This document shows positions 28,552 through 38,969 of a stretch of 63,225 nucleotides of DNA, one piece after another. The notes under the pieces were generated by a model that saw nothing but the letters and a program-made list of their open reading frames with translations, was not told where the DNA came from and did not search any database. Positions within the stretch are counted from its first letter, which is position 1; the number at the start of each line of letters is the position of its first letter. The DNA comes from Enterococcus columbae DSM 7374 = ATCC 51263 (GTDB taxonomy: Bacteria; Bacillota; Bacilli; Lactobacillales; Enterococcaceae). Made by a program: the position numbers and the translations under genes. The DNA is taken from contig NZ_KE136348.1 of the NCBI RefSeq assembly GCF_000406925.1, positions 561,284 to 624,508 of the forward strand, read 5' to 3'.

Positions 28552-28589
28552 TAAAGCAAAACAGGAAGCCTGCGCTGCAAGCTTCCTGT
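28552..28589 (-). terminator. Terminator of the opuA operon
   Basis: Perfect stem ACAGGAAGC (28561-28569)/GCTTCCTGT (28581-28589), followed on the minus strand by TTTTGCTTT. On the plus strand T7 follows. It lies 26 nt after the opuABC stop. Confidence 0.8.
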
Positions 28590-28615
28590 TTTTTTCCTAT
28601 TACTTTTTGGTTGGC

Positions 28616-30337
28616 TTATTTTTTCACCCAATTAGCTACTTGTTTTTGGTTGGCTTTGATCCAATCTTTCGCTGCTTGTTCTGGTGATTTGCCTTTTTGA
28701 ATGGCTAACATGACACTTTCCATATCTTTGGTACTCCAGTTAAACTGATCTAAAATACGGTTTACTTCTGGCATATCCTTAGCTAAATCTTTTCTAGTCA
28801 TGGTGTGAATGGCTTCTTCACTACCCATCGTTTTCTTTGGATCAGCTAGATACTTCAAGTCATATTTTGCAAACATCCAATGTGGAGACCAACCGGTAAT
28901 CACGATTGGTTGTTTATTTTTAATAGCTTTGTCTAAGGCAACGACCATCGCACCAGAGGATGAAGTTTCAACCTGCCAATTTTGCAAGTTAGGATAAGCC
29001 TTGACGGTTTTTTGTGCTCCAGCAACGACACCGGCACCTGGTTCAATTCCGGTAATCTTTTGGTCAGCTTGATCAGTTAAGTCGGCAATACTATCCACAT
29101 CCATATAGCTTGGGACCACTAAACCGACTTTAGCCCCTTTTAGGTTGGCGCCTAAATCGACCAATTGATTTTTGTATTTTTTGTATTGGCTGGCATGCGT
29201 ATTTGGCAACCAAGCTGCCACCATCGCATCTGCACGATTATTGGCTACCGCTTCCCACATCACCGCATTATCCAGCGGTGTGATTTCAACCTTATAGCCT
29301 TGTTGCTTTAAGACCTCAGCTACGACATTGGTTGAAGCAATTTCGGTATCCCACTGTACATAAGCTAAACGCACCGTTCCTTTATTTTTCTCTGGCTGAA
29401 TCGCTTGTTTCACTCCTACACCGATGCCTAATAATAGCACGACTGCAGTGATAATGGCGGCCATTTTTTTACGACGAGCAGCTTTATCGGTAACTACTTG
29501 TTTTTCTTGGTTGGTATATTGAATGAAACGATCAATAATAATCGCTAAGATAACTAGTGATAGTCCATTGACAAACCCACTACCAATATCGGCTTTTTGT
29601 AAGGCTGCTAAGACCCCACGACCAAGACCAGGTGCACCGATCATTGAAGCTGTAACGACCATTGATAAGGCCAACATGGTTGTTTGGTTCACACCGGCTA
29701 AGATAGTCTTTTTCGCTAAAGGCAACTCTAATTTAAATAATTTTTGCCAAGGCGTTCCCCCAAATGAATCTGATGCTTCGACTAGCTCGGTTGGAATCTG
29801 TTTAATCCCTAAATGCGTAAAACGAACGGTTGGTGGTAAGGCAAAGATAATTGAGGCAAACACCCCTGGAACCATACCGATACCAAAGAAGGCAACCGCT
29901 GGAATTAAGTAAACAAATCCCGGCATGGTTTGCATAAAGTCAAGAATTGGTAATAAGATTTTTTGCAGTTTACTACTTTTGGCCATACAAATGCCTAGTG
30001 GTACCCCAATGAGAATCGATAGCACACTAGCAACTAAAACTAAAGTCGTTGTTTGAACCAAAGCTTCCCACAAGCCTTGATTCCAGATAAAGACTAAGCC
30101 AAGCAAAGTAAAGCTCGCTAAGCCGTATTTACGATTAGTAATCCACCAAGCAATACCGGTTAATAGAATAATCCAGACAGGAATTGGCACGATTAACAAC
30201 GCCTGACTGATAAAATCCATCACTGACTGACCAATTTTTTGGATCAATTGGAAAAATGGACCCAAATGAACCGTCAGCCACTCGGTAATAGCCTCCACTG
30301 CCTTAGCCACTGGCCATGCTTGTAATAAATTATCCAT
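28616..30337 (-). CDS. opuABC: Glycine betaine ABC transporter, fused permease and substrate-binding protein
   Basis: 573 residues. The N-terminal half is a binding-protein-dependent permease (EAA-like loop in [20 protein letters not shown], cut here to [13 protein letters not shown]), and the C-terminal part from about residue 320 is a type II betaine-binding domain ([32 protein letters not shown] with aromatic box residues). This fused layout is that of lactococcal/enterococcal OpuA. ATG 30335-30337 is used, with GAGGAAG 6 nt upstream; five more upstream codons overlap opuAA. It overlaps the opuAA stop by 8 nt. It imports betaine or similar osmolytes under osmotic stress. Confidence 0.95.
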   Translation of the reverse strand: MDNLLQAWPVAKAVEAITEWLTVHLGPFFQLIQKIGQSVMDFISQALLIVPIPVWIILLTGIAWWITNRKYGLASFTLLGLVFIWNQGLWEALVQTTTLVLVASVLSILIGVPLGICMAKSSKLQKILLPILDFMQTMPGFVYLIPAVAFFGIGMVPGVFASIIFALPPTVRFTHLGIKQIPTELVEASDSFGGTPWQKLFKLELPLAKKTILAGVNQTTMLALSMVVTASMIGAPGLGRGVLAALQKADIGSGFVNGLSLVILAIIIDRFIQYTNQEKQVVTDKAARRKKMAAIITAVVLLLGIGVGVKQAIQPEKNKGTVRLAYVQWDTEIASTNVVAEVLKQQGYKVEITPLDNAVMWEAVANNRADAMVAAWLPNTHASQYKKYKNQLVDLGANLKGAKVGLVVPSYMDVDSIADLTDQADQKITGIEPGAGVVAGAQKTVKAYPNLQNWQVETSSSGAMVVALDKAIKNKQPIVITGWSPHWMFAKYDLKYLADPKKTMGSEEAIHTMTRKDLAKDMPEVNRILDQFNWSTKDMESVMLAIQKGKSPEQAAKDWIKANQKQVANWVKK

Positions 30338-31562
30338 GAACAACTTCCTCACTTTCTGTTACTGGCGTTTCTTGTCCTTCATTGGTTTCTGCTAACGCCT
30401 CGATGACACTTCCGCGAATAACTACACCTAATACACGATTGTTTTCGGTTACGACTAATGGTGTTTTCGCATCATAAATGATATTAAAGATATCTGTAAC
30501 CAACATATCCTTATTAATTGTTGGTACTTCTGTTTCAACCACCGCTGATAACGGTAAATTTTCTTTACGGGCTTTTAGCGCTAGATCGGCAGTAATAATT
30601 CCTTTGAGATTACGATTGCGATCAACTGCTAATAACATACTAATTTCTTCTCTACGCATTCTAGTTAATGCCACATTCGGACCATCTAGCTCGATATTGG
30701 TGGTAATAGCTGGCACCATAATATTTTGCGCAGTTAATACCTTACTACGGTCCACATCTTCCACGAATTCACGAACAAATTCATTGGCTGGGTTCGTTAA
30801 AATTTCTTCCCCTGTACCAATCTGCATGATTTGACCGTCCTTCATCAAGGCGATACGATCACCAATTCTTAGGGCTTCATTCAAATCGTGAGTGATAAAG
30901 ATGATGGTTTTTTTCACTTTTGCCTGCAAATCAAGCAATTCATCCTGCATTTCGCGACGAATTAATGGGTCCAACGCTGAAAATGCCTCATCCATTAATA
31001 GAATTTCTGGATCGTTGGCTAATGCACGAGCCAAACCTACTCGTTGCTGCATCCCACCAGATAGTTGATTAGGTAATTGATTTTTAAAGTCCAGTAAGCC
31101 AGCATTATCTAAAGCTTGCTCGGCTTTTTGCACACGAGTAGCCTTATCGACTCCTTTAATCTCTAACCCATATTCAACATTTTCTAAAATAGTTCGATGT
31201 GGAAATAAGCCAAAATTTTGGAAGACCATGTTTATTTTATGACGACGAACCTCTCTTAAGCCTTCATGGTCTAGCTTAGCAATATCTTGGCCATCGATAT
31301 AAATCTGACCTTTCGTTGGTTCAATTAGGCGATTTAATAAGCGAATTAAAGTGGACTTCCCACTCCCTGATAATCCCATGATGACAAAGATTTCGCCTTC
31401 TTTTACTTCAAAGCTGGCATCATATACCCCAACTGTCGCACCCGTTTTTGCTAAAATCTCTTTTTTACTTTGTTGGTTCTCAATCATTTTCAAGGCTTGA
31501 TTAACCTTGCGACCAAATATTTTGGTTAAATGTTTGATTTCTACTTTATTCAAATTTTTCAT
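30330..31562 (-). CDS. opuAA: Glycine betaine ABC transporter ATP-binding protein with CBS pair
   Basis: 410 residues. N-terminal ATPase: Walker [10 protein letters not shown], signature [15 protein letters not shown] and Walker [14 protein letters not shown]. From about residue 280 a tandem CBS module follows ([21 protein letters not shown] start region; ending [18 protein letters not shown]), which in OpuA homologues senses ionic strength and binds cyclic di-AMP. The C-terminal tail is acidic (TPVTESEEV), also typical. It is the first gene of the operon with opuABC. The upstream 246 nt hold the leuS terminator (31720-31788) and no regulator gene. Confidence 0.95.
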   Translation of the reverse strand: MKNLNKVEIKHLTKIFGRKVNQALKMIENQQSKKEILAKTGATVGVYDASFEVKEGEIFVIMGLSGSGKSTLIRLLNRLIEPTKGQIYIDGQDIAKLDHEGLREVRRHKINMVFQNFGLFPHRTILENVEYGLEIKGVDKATRVQKAEQALDNAGLLDFKNQLPNQLSGGMQQRVGLARALANDPEILLMDEAFSALDPLIRREMQDELLDLQAKVKKTIIFITHDLNEALRIGDRIALMKDGQIMQIGTGEEILTNPANEFVREFVEDVDRSKVLTAQNIMVPAITTNIELDGPNVALTRMRREEISMLLAVDRNRNLKGIITADLALKARKENLPLSAVVETEVPTINKDMLVTDIFNIIYDAKTPLVVTENNRVLGVVIRGSVIEALAETNEGQETPVTESEEVVHG

Positions 31563-31719
31563 CCTCTCTAACTTTAAAACTTTAAGTGACTACATAAGAT
31601 TATCATTATATGGTCACTTTGTCAAAAAGCTTGCTTAGAGTTTCTGAAAAAAAGTTGAAAAACATCTTTTAAATCCCTTTAAAATCAACGTTTTATTGTA
31701 TTACAAAATTTATATCATA

Positions 31720-31788
31720 AAAATAAAAAGAGACAGCCACCAAAAGAGACCACTTGTCACTTACAAATGACTCTTTTGATAGTTGTCT
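31720..31788 (-). terminator. Terminator of leuS
   Basis: A long imperfect stem from AGACA (31731) to TGTCT (31788), with the internal match CAAAAGAG/CTCTTTTG, followed on the minus strand by TCTTTTTATTTTT. Confidence 0.85.
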
Positions 31789-31808
31789 ATTAATAAAATA
31801 ATTGAATA

Positions 31809-34223
31809 TTAATTAGCAACAATATTCACCAATTTGTTTGGTACAGCAATCACTTTACGGATTGTTTTTCCTGCAATTTGTTCTTGGACTTGTTCATTAG
31901 CTAAAGCTAGTTCTTCTAAAGCTTCTTTGCTGCTATCAACTGGTACCATTAATTTGGCACGAACTTTACCATTGATTTGGCATACAATTTCAACTTCTGA
32001 TTCAACCAAGGCTGATTCATCATAAGTTGGCCATGGTACATAAGAAATACCTCCTTCATTGCCCAAGATTTCCCATAATTCTTCGGCAATATGTGGAGCA
32101 ATTGGCGCCAATAATTGAACAAAGCCTTCAATATAGGCATAAGGTAAGGCATCTGCTTTATACGCTTCATTCACAAAGACCATCATTTGTGAGATTGCTG
32201 TATTAAAGTGTAGGCTCTCGAAATCTTCAGTTACCTTCTTCACGGTTTGGTTGTAGACTTTATCTAACTTGCCATCATTGAAGGTAGTAATGCGATCTCT
32301 TAATTTACCATTTTCATCAACAATTAAGCGCCATACTCGATCTAAGAATTTACGACTACCTTCAAGACCATTTTCGCTCCAAGCAATTGAGGCATCTAAT
32401 GGTCCCATAAACATTTCATATAAACGCAGGGTATCTGCACCATATTGTTTCACCACATCATCTGGATTCACAACATTTCCGCGTGATTTAGACATTTTTT
32501 CGTTGTTTTCACCCAAAATCATCCCTTGATTGAATAGTTTTTGGAATGGTTCCTTCGTTGGCACAACGCCTAAATCGTATAGGAATTTATGCCAGAAACG
32601 TGCATATAATAGGTGAAGCACCGCATGCTCCGCCCCACCGATATAAATATCAACTGGCAACCATTGTTTTAGTTTTTCATAATCAGCGAGTGCTTGTTTA
32701 TTATGTGGATCCACATAACGTAAGAAGTACCATGAGCTACCTGCCCATTGTGGCATGGTATTGGTTTCACGGCGGCCTTTTAAGCCAGTTTTTGGATCTA
32801 CTACATTGACCCAATCAGTGATGTTAGCTAATGGAGATTCTCCAGTACCACTTGGTTTAATATTATCTGTTTTAGGTAAACGTAAAGGTAATTCGTCTTC
32901 ACTTAAAGCAGTTGTAGTTCCATCTTCCCAATGAATGATTGGAATTGGTTCACCCCAATAGCGTTGACGAGAGAATAACCAGTCACGTAGGCGATAACTT
33001 ACTTCTTTTTTACCTACACCATTTTCTTCTAACCAAGCAACCATTTTATCGATTGCTTCTTGTTTATTTAGACCATTTAAAAATTCAGAATTAATATGTT
33101 CACCATCTTCAGTGAAAGCTGCCTTCGTTACATCGCCACCTGCTAATACAGGAATGATTTCAAGGTCAAAAGCTTTGGCAAACTCATAGTCACGTTCGTC
33201 ATGCGCAGGAACCGCCATGATTGCTCCTGTTCCATATGAAGCTAAAACATAATCAGCGATCCAAATTGGGATTTGTTTGCCATTCACTGGATTAATCGCA
33301 TAAGCACCCGTAAAGACACCTGTTTTTTCTTTTGCTAAATCTGTACGGTTTAAGTCTGATTTTTTCGCTGCTTGTTCAATATAGTTTTCAACAGCTGCCT
33401 TTTGTTCAGGAGTTGTGATTGCTTTTACTAGATCTAATTCTGGTGCCATTACTGCATAAGTTGCCCCAAATAAAGTATCCGGACGAGTGGTAAAGACCGT
33501 AAATTCTTTATCTGTGCCCGCTATTTTAAAAGTAACATTTGCCCCAACTGAACGACCAATCCAGTTTCTTTGCATTTCTTTGATACTTTCTGGCCAATCT
33601 AATTCCTCTAAATCATCTAATAAACGATCCGCATAGGCAGTAATCTTCAACATCCATTGACGCATTGGTTTACGGATGACATCATAACCACCACGCTCAC
33701 TCTTTCCATCAATCACTTCTTCATTGGCAATAACTGTTCCTAATTCAGGTACCCAGTTTACCGCTACTTCGGCTTCATAAGCTAAGCCTTTTTCATATAG
33801 TTTAGTGAAGATCCACTGAGTCCATTTATAATACTCAGGATCAGTCGTATTCACTTCGCGATTCCAATCATAACTAAAACCTAATGAGTTAATTTGACGA
33901 CGGAAATTTTCAATATTTTTCTTAGTAAATTCAGCTGGATCATTCCCAGTATCTAAAGCGTATTGTTCAGCAGGTAGACCAAACGCATCCCATCCCATTG
34001 GATGTAATACATTATAGCCTTGTGCGCGTTTAAAACGAGATAAAATATCTGTAGCCGTATACCCTTCTGGATGCCCAACGTGTAAGCCTTGTCCTGATGG
34101 ATATGGAAACATATCTAATGCATAAAATTTTGGCTTATTAGGATCGGTTGTAGTATTGAATGTATTATGAGCAGCCCAATACTTTTGCCATTTTTTCTCA
34201 ATTGTTTTGTGATTGTAATTCAC
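31809..34223 (-). CDS. leuS: Leucyl-tRNA synthetase
   Basis: Charges tRNA-Leu. The class Ia signature is [17 protein letters not shown] (HIGH equivalent) near residue 40 and KMSKSRGN near 570. Editing-domain residues lie in [13 protein letters not shown]. 804 residues if the GTG at 34221-34223 is the start: AGGAGG ends 8 nt before it, whereas the ATG two codons upstream has only 2 nt between RBS and start, too close for normal initiation. Expression is controlled by a T-box leader at 34751-35010. The mRNA leader also includes the 440-bp palindromic array. Confidence 0.96.
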   Translation of the reverse strand: MNYNHKTIEKKWQKYWAAHNTFNTTTDPNKPKFYALDMFPYPSGQGLHVGHPEGYTATDILSRFKRAQGYNVLHPMGWDAFGLPAEQYALDTGNDPAEFTKKNIENFRRQINSLGFSYDWNREVNTTDPEYYKWTQWIFTKLYEKGLAYEAEVAVNWVPELGTVIANEEVIDGKSERGGYDVIRKPMRQWMLKITAYADRLLDDLEELDWPESIKEMQRNWIGRSVGANVTFKIAGTDKEFTVFTTRPDTLFGATYAVMAPELDLVKAITTPEQKAAVENYIEQAAKKSDLNRTDLAKEKTGVFTGAYAINPVNGKQIPIWIADYVLASYGTGAIMAVPAHDERDYEFAKAFDLEIIPVLAGGDVTKAAFTEDGEHINSEFLNGLNKQEAIDKMVAWLEENGVGKKEVSYRLRDWLFSRQRYWGEPIPIIHWEDGTTTALSEDELPLRLPKTDNIKPSGTGESPLANITDWVNVVDPKTGLKGRRETNTMPQWAGSSWYFLRYVDPHNKQALADYEKLKQWLPVDIYIGGAEHAVLHLLYARFWHKFLYDLGVVPTKEPFQKLFNQGMILGENNEKMSKSRGNVVNPDDVVKQYGADTLRLYEMFMGPLDASIAWSENGLEGSRKFLDRVWRLIVDENGKLRDRITTFNDGKLDKVYNQTVKKVTEDFESLHFNTAISQMMVFVNEAYKADALPYAYIEGFVQLLAPIAPHIAEELWEILGNEGGISYVPWPTYDESALVESEVEIVCQINGKVRAKLMVPVDSSKEALEELALANEQVQEQIAGKTIRKVIAVPNKLVNIVAN

Positions 34224-34306
34224 GTTCATTTCCTCCTAAAATAATTGTATATCTTGAACCTTAAGCAAACTAAAGGGTTCTGACAAATGCTTTATGATTG
34301 GTACCA

Positions 34307-34750
34307 TTCAAATTTTCTCGTAGCTGATCAAGTCGTTTCACAACCTTTTGTTGACGGTGTTTTGCAGCTAGACACTCGGCGTATAAGCCAGCTTGGCTGG
34401 GAAAGTTTTTTACCCCTTATGACTTTCCTGCCATGCTGGAAAACTTATCCGCTCGTGTCTGAGCAAGCTGCTTCACAACCTTTTGTTGACGGTGTTCAGC
34501 AAGTAACTCCTTCGTCAAATAAGCCCATCTGGTTAGAAAAATCTTTAAATTCGTGGATTTTCCTACCAGATGCGAGCTTATTTGCTCGGAGTTAACCAAC
34601 TTGCTTCACAACCTTATTGACGGTGTTTAACGACTAGCTACTCGGAAAATTTGCCTCGTCGTTTGAAAAAATTTTAAACCAACTATTTTTCATACGGCGA
34701 GTAACACTCAAATTTTCTCGTAGCTGATCAAGTCGTTTCACAACCTTATT
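34307..34750. repeat. Tandem array of long palindromic repeats in the leuS leader (EFAR-like family, copy 3)
   Basis: Four conserved link blocks (GCTTCACAACC or GTTTCACAACC, with GACGGTGTT in the three complete ones) begin near 34337, 34470, 34602 and 34734, a period of 132-133 bp. Between them lie three hairpins of different sequence: 34382-34448 (ATAAG/CTTAT arms, inner stem with GGGAAAGT/ACTTTCC), 34518-34584 (AAATAAG/CTTATTT arms, ATCTGGT/ACCAGAT inner stem) and 34636-34725 (AGCTACTCGGAAAATTTG/CAAATTTTCTCGTAGCT). The right end stops at the U-tract of the T-box terminator. No protein is supported here, although frames of 60-100 codons exist. Confidence 0.85.
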
Positions 34751-34785
34751 AAAAAAGTCCTATAAAGAGTGACTCTTTATAGGAC
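34751..34785 (-). terminator. T-box terminator of leuS
   Basis: GTCCTATAAAGAGT (minus strand) pairs with ACTCTTTATAGGAC around a single base, followed by T6. It is the regulated terminator of the T-box leader; the antiterminator would use the T-box sequence just upstream. Confidence 0.92.
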
Positions 34786-34794
34786 GTAAATTGA

Positions 34795-35010
34795 CGTGGT
34801 ACCACCTAAATTCATTAGTAAAATCAAATAAACTAATTATACTAACCTCTGACGGATTAACGGTCGTCACCGTAAGCCCCTACTATACTTTCAGGCGCTT
34901 AACACTAAAAGGCGAGCTTCAAAAGATTAGTAGATACATTTTCACCAGCCATGTACTCTCTAAACTACCTCACTTTTTACTATTCCTTCTCATTGTGTAA
35001 AATCTTAAGT
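34795..35010 (-). promoter_or_regulatory. T-box riboswitch leader of leuS
   Basis: The minus strand has the T-box AGGTGGTACCACG (34795-34807) followed by the terminator, and upstream a stem I region with AGAGAGTACATGG and GCTGGTGAAAA typical of T-box stem I. The candidate specifier codon is CTC (34914-34916, in GAAGCTCGCC), a leucine codon and consistent with leuS. Uncharged tRNA-Leu would pair with it and favour the antiterminator. The specifier position is inferred by eye. Confidence 0.88.
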
Positions 35011-35017
35011 TATTCTT

Positions 35018-35046
35018 ATCCTATCAAAATTCCCTTTAAAATTCAA
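35018..35046 (-). promoter_or_regulatory. leuS promoter
   Basis: -35 TTGAAT (35041-35046), 17-nt spacer, -10 TAGGAT (35018-35023) on the minus strand, giving a start near 35011 just before T-box stem I. Confidence 0.65.
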
Positions 35047-35048
35047 GA

Positions 35049-35107
35049 TTTTAAAAACAATTGATGAGTAAATCCGCCATTTCTTTCAAGCGATTTACTC
35101 ATCAATC
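35049..35107 (-). terminator. Terminator of the LysM autolysin gene
   Basis: Near-perfect stem ATTGATGAGTAAATC/GATTTACTCATCAAT (35060-35106), followed on the minus strand by TGTTTTTAAAAT. It directly abuts the leuS promoter. Confidence 0.85.
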
Positions 35108-35110
35108 GAT

Positions 35111-36901
35111 TTATTTCAATTTTAAGGTTTGGTTAACAAAAATCAAATCAGAACTTAAATGATTTAATGCTTTTAATTGGGCAACTGATAGGCCATGTTT
35201 GGTCGCTATTGCCCACAAGCTATCACCTGCTTTTACCGTGTAACTTGCTGTAGAGGCACTGCTTGGCGTACTTGCTGTCTGACTTGGCGCTGATGCTGTC
35301 GTAGTAGCTTTGTTTGTCACCGGCGTTGGTGTAGCTGCCGTTGTACTAGCCGTTTTGCTAACCTTTAGCTGTTGACCAGGATAAATCACATCACTACTTA
35401 AACCATTCATGCTCTTTAATTGCGCAACTGATAGGCCATGTTTGGTCGCTATCGCCCACAAGCTATCGCCTGCTTTTACCGTGTAGCTGGTCGTAGAGGT
35501 GCTACTTGGCGTACTTGCTGTCTGACTTGACGCTGATGTCGTTGGCGTGTTAGTCCCTTGGCTTGGTGTAGTAGTCGTTGCATTAGACGTTGCACTCACC
35601 TTTAGCTGTTGACCAGGATAAATTACATCGCTACTTAAACTATTCATACTCTTTAATTGCGCAACTGATAAGCCATGTTTGGTCGCTATCGCCCACAAGC
35701 TATCGCCTGCCTTTACCGTGTAGCTTGCTGTCGAGGTACTTGGTGATGTAGCTACTTGGCTTGGTGCAGGTTTAGTTGGTGTTGTCGATGGTGTAGACAC
35801 ACTCGGTGTAGTAGTGGTTGATTGACTAACCTTTAACACCTGTCCTGGATAAATAAGATTGTTTTGAATATTATTCCAGCTACGCAAATTATCCATAGAA
35901 ATACCAAATTGGTTAGCAATTTTCCAAACTGAATCCCCAGCAACAACTGTATAAGTTTGCCCCGAGGTGCTACTTGGAGTGGTAATACTTGGCGCAGGCG
36001 TTGGTGTAGTCGGTACACTAACCGCTGTATTACCGGTTCCTGTTTGGATTGTTAATTTTTGGCCCACATAGATTGTATCTCCAGCCAAACCATTCCAGCT
36101 CTTTAATTGCGCAATAGACACCCCAAAGCGATTAGCAATTACCCATAAGGTATCTCCTGACACAACTGTATAAGTTGAATAAGACGCCACTGAGCCACTT
36201 CCACCAGTTGTAGCACTACCAGGTGTAATGGTTGCATTTCCAGAAGCAGGTGTATCATATTGGGTAAGTCCATAGGTTTCAATAATGCGATTTAGCGAAG
36301 AAGCATAATTCGGATCAGTCGCATAGCGTCCAGTTAGCCAAGCTGTAGCATCGCGATAAGAAGTTGTATTGCTCTTCCATGCACCCGCATAATAATAAAC
36401 TCCTGACTGGAAAGAAACCGTTTTTAAGGTACGGGCGTTATCGGCAAATGACTCTCCATATGAAGGATAACGTCTAAAAGGTTCATTCTTTGTTACCCAT
36501 TGGCCATTTAAAAATTCCAAGGTATTCATATACACTGTTTGACCATTATAGCTACCTTTGATCCCGAATAAATTATAATTTGGCGCTTGCGCTAAGGCAC
36601 TTTGACCCCATGCACTTTCCAAAATCGCTTGTGCCATCATAACAGAAGCATACAAATCATTAGCCGAAGCAACAGATTGTGCATAAGGGGCAATTTGATT
36701 AATAAATTGCTGCTGTGAACTTGTGCTACTATATTGCGCAATATTATCAGCCTGCACTTGAGTAGTAGGAATCATTGGGGCTGCCACAGAAACAGCTGTT
36801 ACTGTTGTCCCCATCACAGCCGCTGTTTTACTTAATTTACGATAGCGATTGGTTTTTATTTGCGCTTGTCTATTAATTTTTCGATTATAATGCTTACTCA
36901 T
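35111..36901 (-). CDS. Secreted GH73 glucosaminidase with five LysM domains (autolysin)
   Basis: Cleaves peptidoglycan and takes part in daughter-cell separation. 596 residues. Signal peptide ending near residue 51 (TQVQA-DN). GH73 domain about 60-215 with the probable catalytic Glu95 in MMAQAILESAWGQSAL. Then five LysM modules of about 44 residues (each YTVxxGDxxWxIA ... NxL...), joined by Thr/Ser/Pro-rich linkers. Modules 3, 4 and 5 are nearly identical over 30 residues. Domain order matches AtlA-type autolysins but with a short linker and no N-terminal Thr/Glu region. ATG 36899-36901 is chosen because GGAGG is 6 nt upstream; the ATG six bases earlier touches the RBS. Confidence 0.93.
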   Translation of the reverse strand: MSKHYNRKINRQAQIKTNRYRKLSKTAAVMGTTVTAVSVAAPMIPTTQVQADNIAQYSSTSSQQQFINQIAPYAQSVASANDLYASVMMAQAILESAWGQSALAQAPNYNLFGIKGSYNGQTVYMNTLEFLNGQWVTKNEPFRRYPSYGESFADNARTLKTVSFQSGVYYYAGAWKSNTTSYRDATAWLTGRYATDPNYASSLNRIIETYGLTQYDTPASGNATITPGSATTGGSGSVASYSTYTVVSGDTLWVIANRFGVSIAQLKSWNGLAGDTIYVGQKLTIQTGTGNTAVSVPTTPTPAPSITTPSSTSGQTYTVVAGDSVWKIANQFGISMDNLRSWNNIQNNLIYPGQVLKVSQSTTTTPSVSTPSTTPTKPAPSQVATSPSTSTASYTVKAGDSLWAIATKHGLSVAQLKSMNSLSSDVIYPGQQLKVSATSNATTTTPSQGTNTPTTSASSQTASTPSSTSTTSYTVKAGDSLWAIATKHGLSVAQLKSMNGLSSDVIYPGQQLKVSKTASTTAATPTPVTNKATTTASAPSQTASTPSSASTASYTVKAGDSLWAIATKHGLSVAQLKALNHLSSDLIFVNQTLKLK

Positions 36902-37332
36902 CTTCATCCTCCGATATTTTTACACTTCTTCATCTAACTATCCAAATTTATTCCCTGCATATCCATATTAAAATATCTCAAATTATCAATCACCTAAAGC
37001 TAGCACATTCATTAATGATTAGCCAACTTATTCACAGTTCATTATACACGAAGTCCATCAATATTTCTAAAATTTTTCCTAAATTTAGCGCAATTACTTA
37101 TTTTATTTATCACTTTATTTCGCCCAGTCTACCAAAATCTTAGGCAAACTTTGCATTATTCAGTAGAGTCTGTTTAGTATTTGTCATCATTAGGAAAGAA
37201 AGGAAGTTCATGCTATAATAAAACGGTCAACTTTTTAATAGTGATTATCGGCTATTTTCAGCCTTTTTTAATCGATATTTTTGTAGAAGCTTTGCTAAGA
37301 TTATTGGCAAATGCAATGAAAGGAAGCATTAG
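36902..37332. other. Intergenic region between the autolysin and PAP2 genes
   Basis: A 431-nt divergent promoter region. A TATAAT (minus, about 37040-37045) could serve the autolysin gene. A TATAAT at 37214-37219 points to PAP2, with no good -35. A small hairpin CGGCT/AGCC followed by T6 (37247-37270) lies between it and the gene and might attenuate. Two DnaA-box-like 9-mers (TTATTCACA 37028-37036, TTATACACG 37042-37050) are also visible. None is established as functional. Confidence 0.4.
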
Positions 37333-37983
37333 ATGAAACACAAACTTTACTATCAATTTGCTGGCAGCTGCTTTTTGCTAGTTTTTGTCTTTTTAGGCTA
37401 TGTCGTTAAATTTTACCCTAATTGGCTCCAAGGTTTTGATATAACGATCAGTCAGACAATCCAGCAACTACGCCCACAAGCAACCCTGCTTTTTAGCTGG
37501 CTAACCAAATTTGGCAATGTTAGTACGGTAGTTATTCTAGCCGTGACCTTTTTAGTGCTCTTTATCTACGGCAAGCGCTATATTGAGGCTATTTGGCTGG
37601 CTGGTGGTTTAATTGGCATCGCACTTGCAGTGACCAATTTAGCCAAAATCTTCTTTCATCGTCCACGTCCTAGTGGCGAGCATCTAGTCTATGCACCTGG
37701 CATGAGTTTTCCAAGCGGACATGCTACTGGTAGTATGATTTTATATGGGACTTTGTTATTCTTACTGCCGATTTTTATTCAAAATAAAACCTATCAAAAA
37801 ATCGGTCAGGTGCTGTTAGCCCTATTTATTTTCTTGATTGGGGTAAGTCGCATTTATCTAGGTGTCCATTATCCAAGTGATGTCATCGCTGGCTTTTGTC
37901 TTGGCCTAAGCTGGTTATGCTTTACTTATCCAATCTATTTAGAAAAACGCTTTGTTTGGCGCTTTACAAAAAAACAACTCTAA
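37333..37983 (+). CDS. PAP2 family phosphatase
   Basis: A 216-residue membrane phosphatase of the phosphatidic acid phosphatase 2 type, with about five or six helices and all three catalytic motifs: KIFFHRPRP (K-x6-RP), SFPSGHATGS (PSGH) and SRIYLGVHYPSDVIAG (SR-x5-H-x3-D). Members act on phosphatidylglycerol phosphate or undecaprenyl pyrophosphate (bacitracin resistance, lipid carrier recycling); substrate is not visible. The RBS is AAAGGAAG. It is followed 23 nt later by mnmL, so the three genes 37333-39526 may form one transcript. Confidence 0.93.
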   Translation: MKHKLYYQFAGSCFLLVFVFLGYVVKFYPNWLQGFDITISQTIQQLRPQATLLFSWLTKFGNVSTVVILAVTFLVLFIYGKRYIEAIWLAGGLIGIALAVTNLAKIFFHRPRPSGEHLVYAPGMSFPSGHATGSMILYGTLLFLLPIFIQNKTYQKIGQVLLALFIFLIGVSRIYLGVHYPSDVIAGFCLGLSWLCFTYPIYLEKRFVWRFTKKQL

Positions 37984-38006
37984 AAATGTGGAAAGCAGGT
38001 AATGAA

Positions 38007-38969
38007 ATGCAATTTAAATATGCTGAAGCGAAAAATAAACGTTATCATTCATGGAATTATGCCTTAAGACAACAATTTGGCGAGAAAATTTTTAAAGTCC
38101 CCATCGATGGTGGCTTTGATTGCCCTAATCGTGACGGTACCGTAGCCCATGGAGGTTGTACCTTTTGTAGTGTCTCTGGCTCTGGTGATATGATTGTCGC
38201 CCCTGAAGATCCACTACCTATTCAATTTAAAAAAGAAATCGACATGATGCATCAAAAATGGCCGACTGTCGATCAATATATCGTCTATTTTCAAAATTTT
38301 ACCAATACACATGCCCCGCTTGCTGTCATTAAAGAGCGCTTTGAGCAGGTCGTCAATTTACCAGGAGTAGTTGGCCTATCTATCGGTACACGTCCAGATT
38401 GCTTACCAGATGAGGTCGTTGAGTACTTAGCTGAATTAAATGAACGTTTATATTTATGGGTAGAGTTAGGCTTACAGACCACCTATGAACAAACGAGTGA
38501 CTTAATCAATCGTGCGCATAGCTATCAAACCTATCTAGAGGGAGTGGCCAAATTACGCAAGCATCATATTCGTGTTTGCACTCACTTAATCAATGGTTTA
38601 CCTGGTGAAACCTATGAAATGATGATGGAAAATGTCAAGCGAACCATCTTAGATTCTGATATTCAAGGGATAAAGCTGCATTTATTACATTTGATGCGCA
38701 ATACGCGTATGTTACGTGATTATCATGAAGGTCGCTTACGTCTATTAGGCTTTGACGAATACGTCAAGATTATCTGTGACCAATTAGAGCTCATTCCTCA
38801 AGAAATCATTATTCATCGCTTAACGGGCGATGCACCTTTTGATTCTATTGTCGGTCCGATGTGGAGTCTAAAAAAATGGGAAGTCCTTAATGCGATTGAT
38901 CAAGAAATGTTACGTCGCAATTCTTATCAAGGAAAATTTGATATTCGCAAGCAGGTGAAAATATGTTAA
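38007..38969 (+). CDS. mnmL: Radical SAM protein MnmL (YtqA, TIGR01212 family)
   Basis: 320 residues. The radical-SAM [4Fe-4S] cysteines are C39, C51 and C54 in FDCPNRDGTVAHGGCTFC, with the wide first spacing typical of the TIGR01212 family (E. coli YhcC, B. subtilis YtqA). YtqA has been assigned in B. subtilis as MnmL, acting on cmnm5U at tRNA wobble position 34 before YtqB (MnmM) adds a methyl group; I rely on memory for this. Here the two genes overlap by 7 nt, supporting a joint role. ATG 38007 is chosen because AGCAGGT lies upstream; the frame extends 37 codons into PAP2. Confidence 0.88.
   Translation: MQFKYAEAKNKRYHSWNYALRQQFGEKIFKVPIDGGFDCPNRDGTVAHGGCTFCSVSGSGDMIVAPEDPLPIQFKKEIDMMHQKWPTVDQYIVYFQNFTNTHAPLAVIKERFEQVVNLPGVVGLSIGTRPDCLPDEVVEYLAELNERLYLWVELGLQTTYEQTSDLINRAHSYQTYLEGVAKLRKHHIRVCTHLINGLPGETYEMMMENVKRTILDSDIQGIKLHLLHLMRNTRMLRDYHEGRLRLLGFDEYVKIICDQLELIPQEIIIHRLTGDAPFDSIVGPMWSLKKWEVLNAIDQEMLRRNSYQGKFDIRKQVKIC

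Noticed and set aside
34287-34599. Open frames of 102 (+) and 60 (-) codons in the leuS leader array
   Set aside because: They arise from the palindromic structure, have no RBS and no recognisable protein features.
34307-34750. Regularly spaced repeats suggesting a CRISPR array
   Set aside because: The period is about 132 bp, the intervening segments are themselves hairpins with related arms, and no cas genes are near. A palindromic repeat array explains it better.
37028-37050. Two DnaA-box-like sequences in the autolysin/PAP2 intergenic region as an origin
   Set aside because: Only two boxes, no dnaA/dnaN neighbours and no AT-rich unwinding element pattern; noted in the intergenic entry only.
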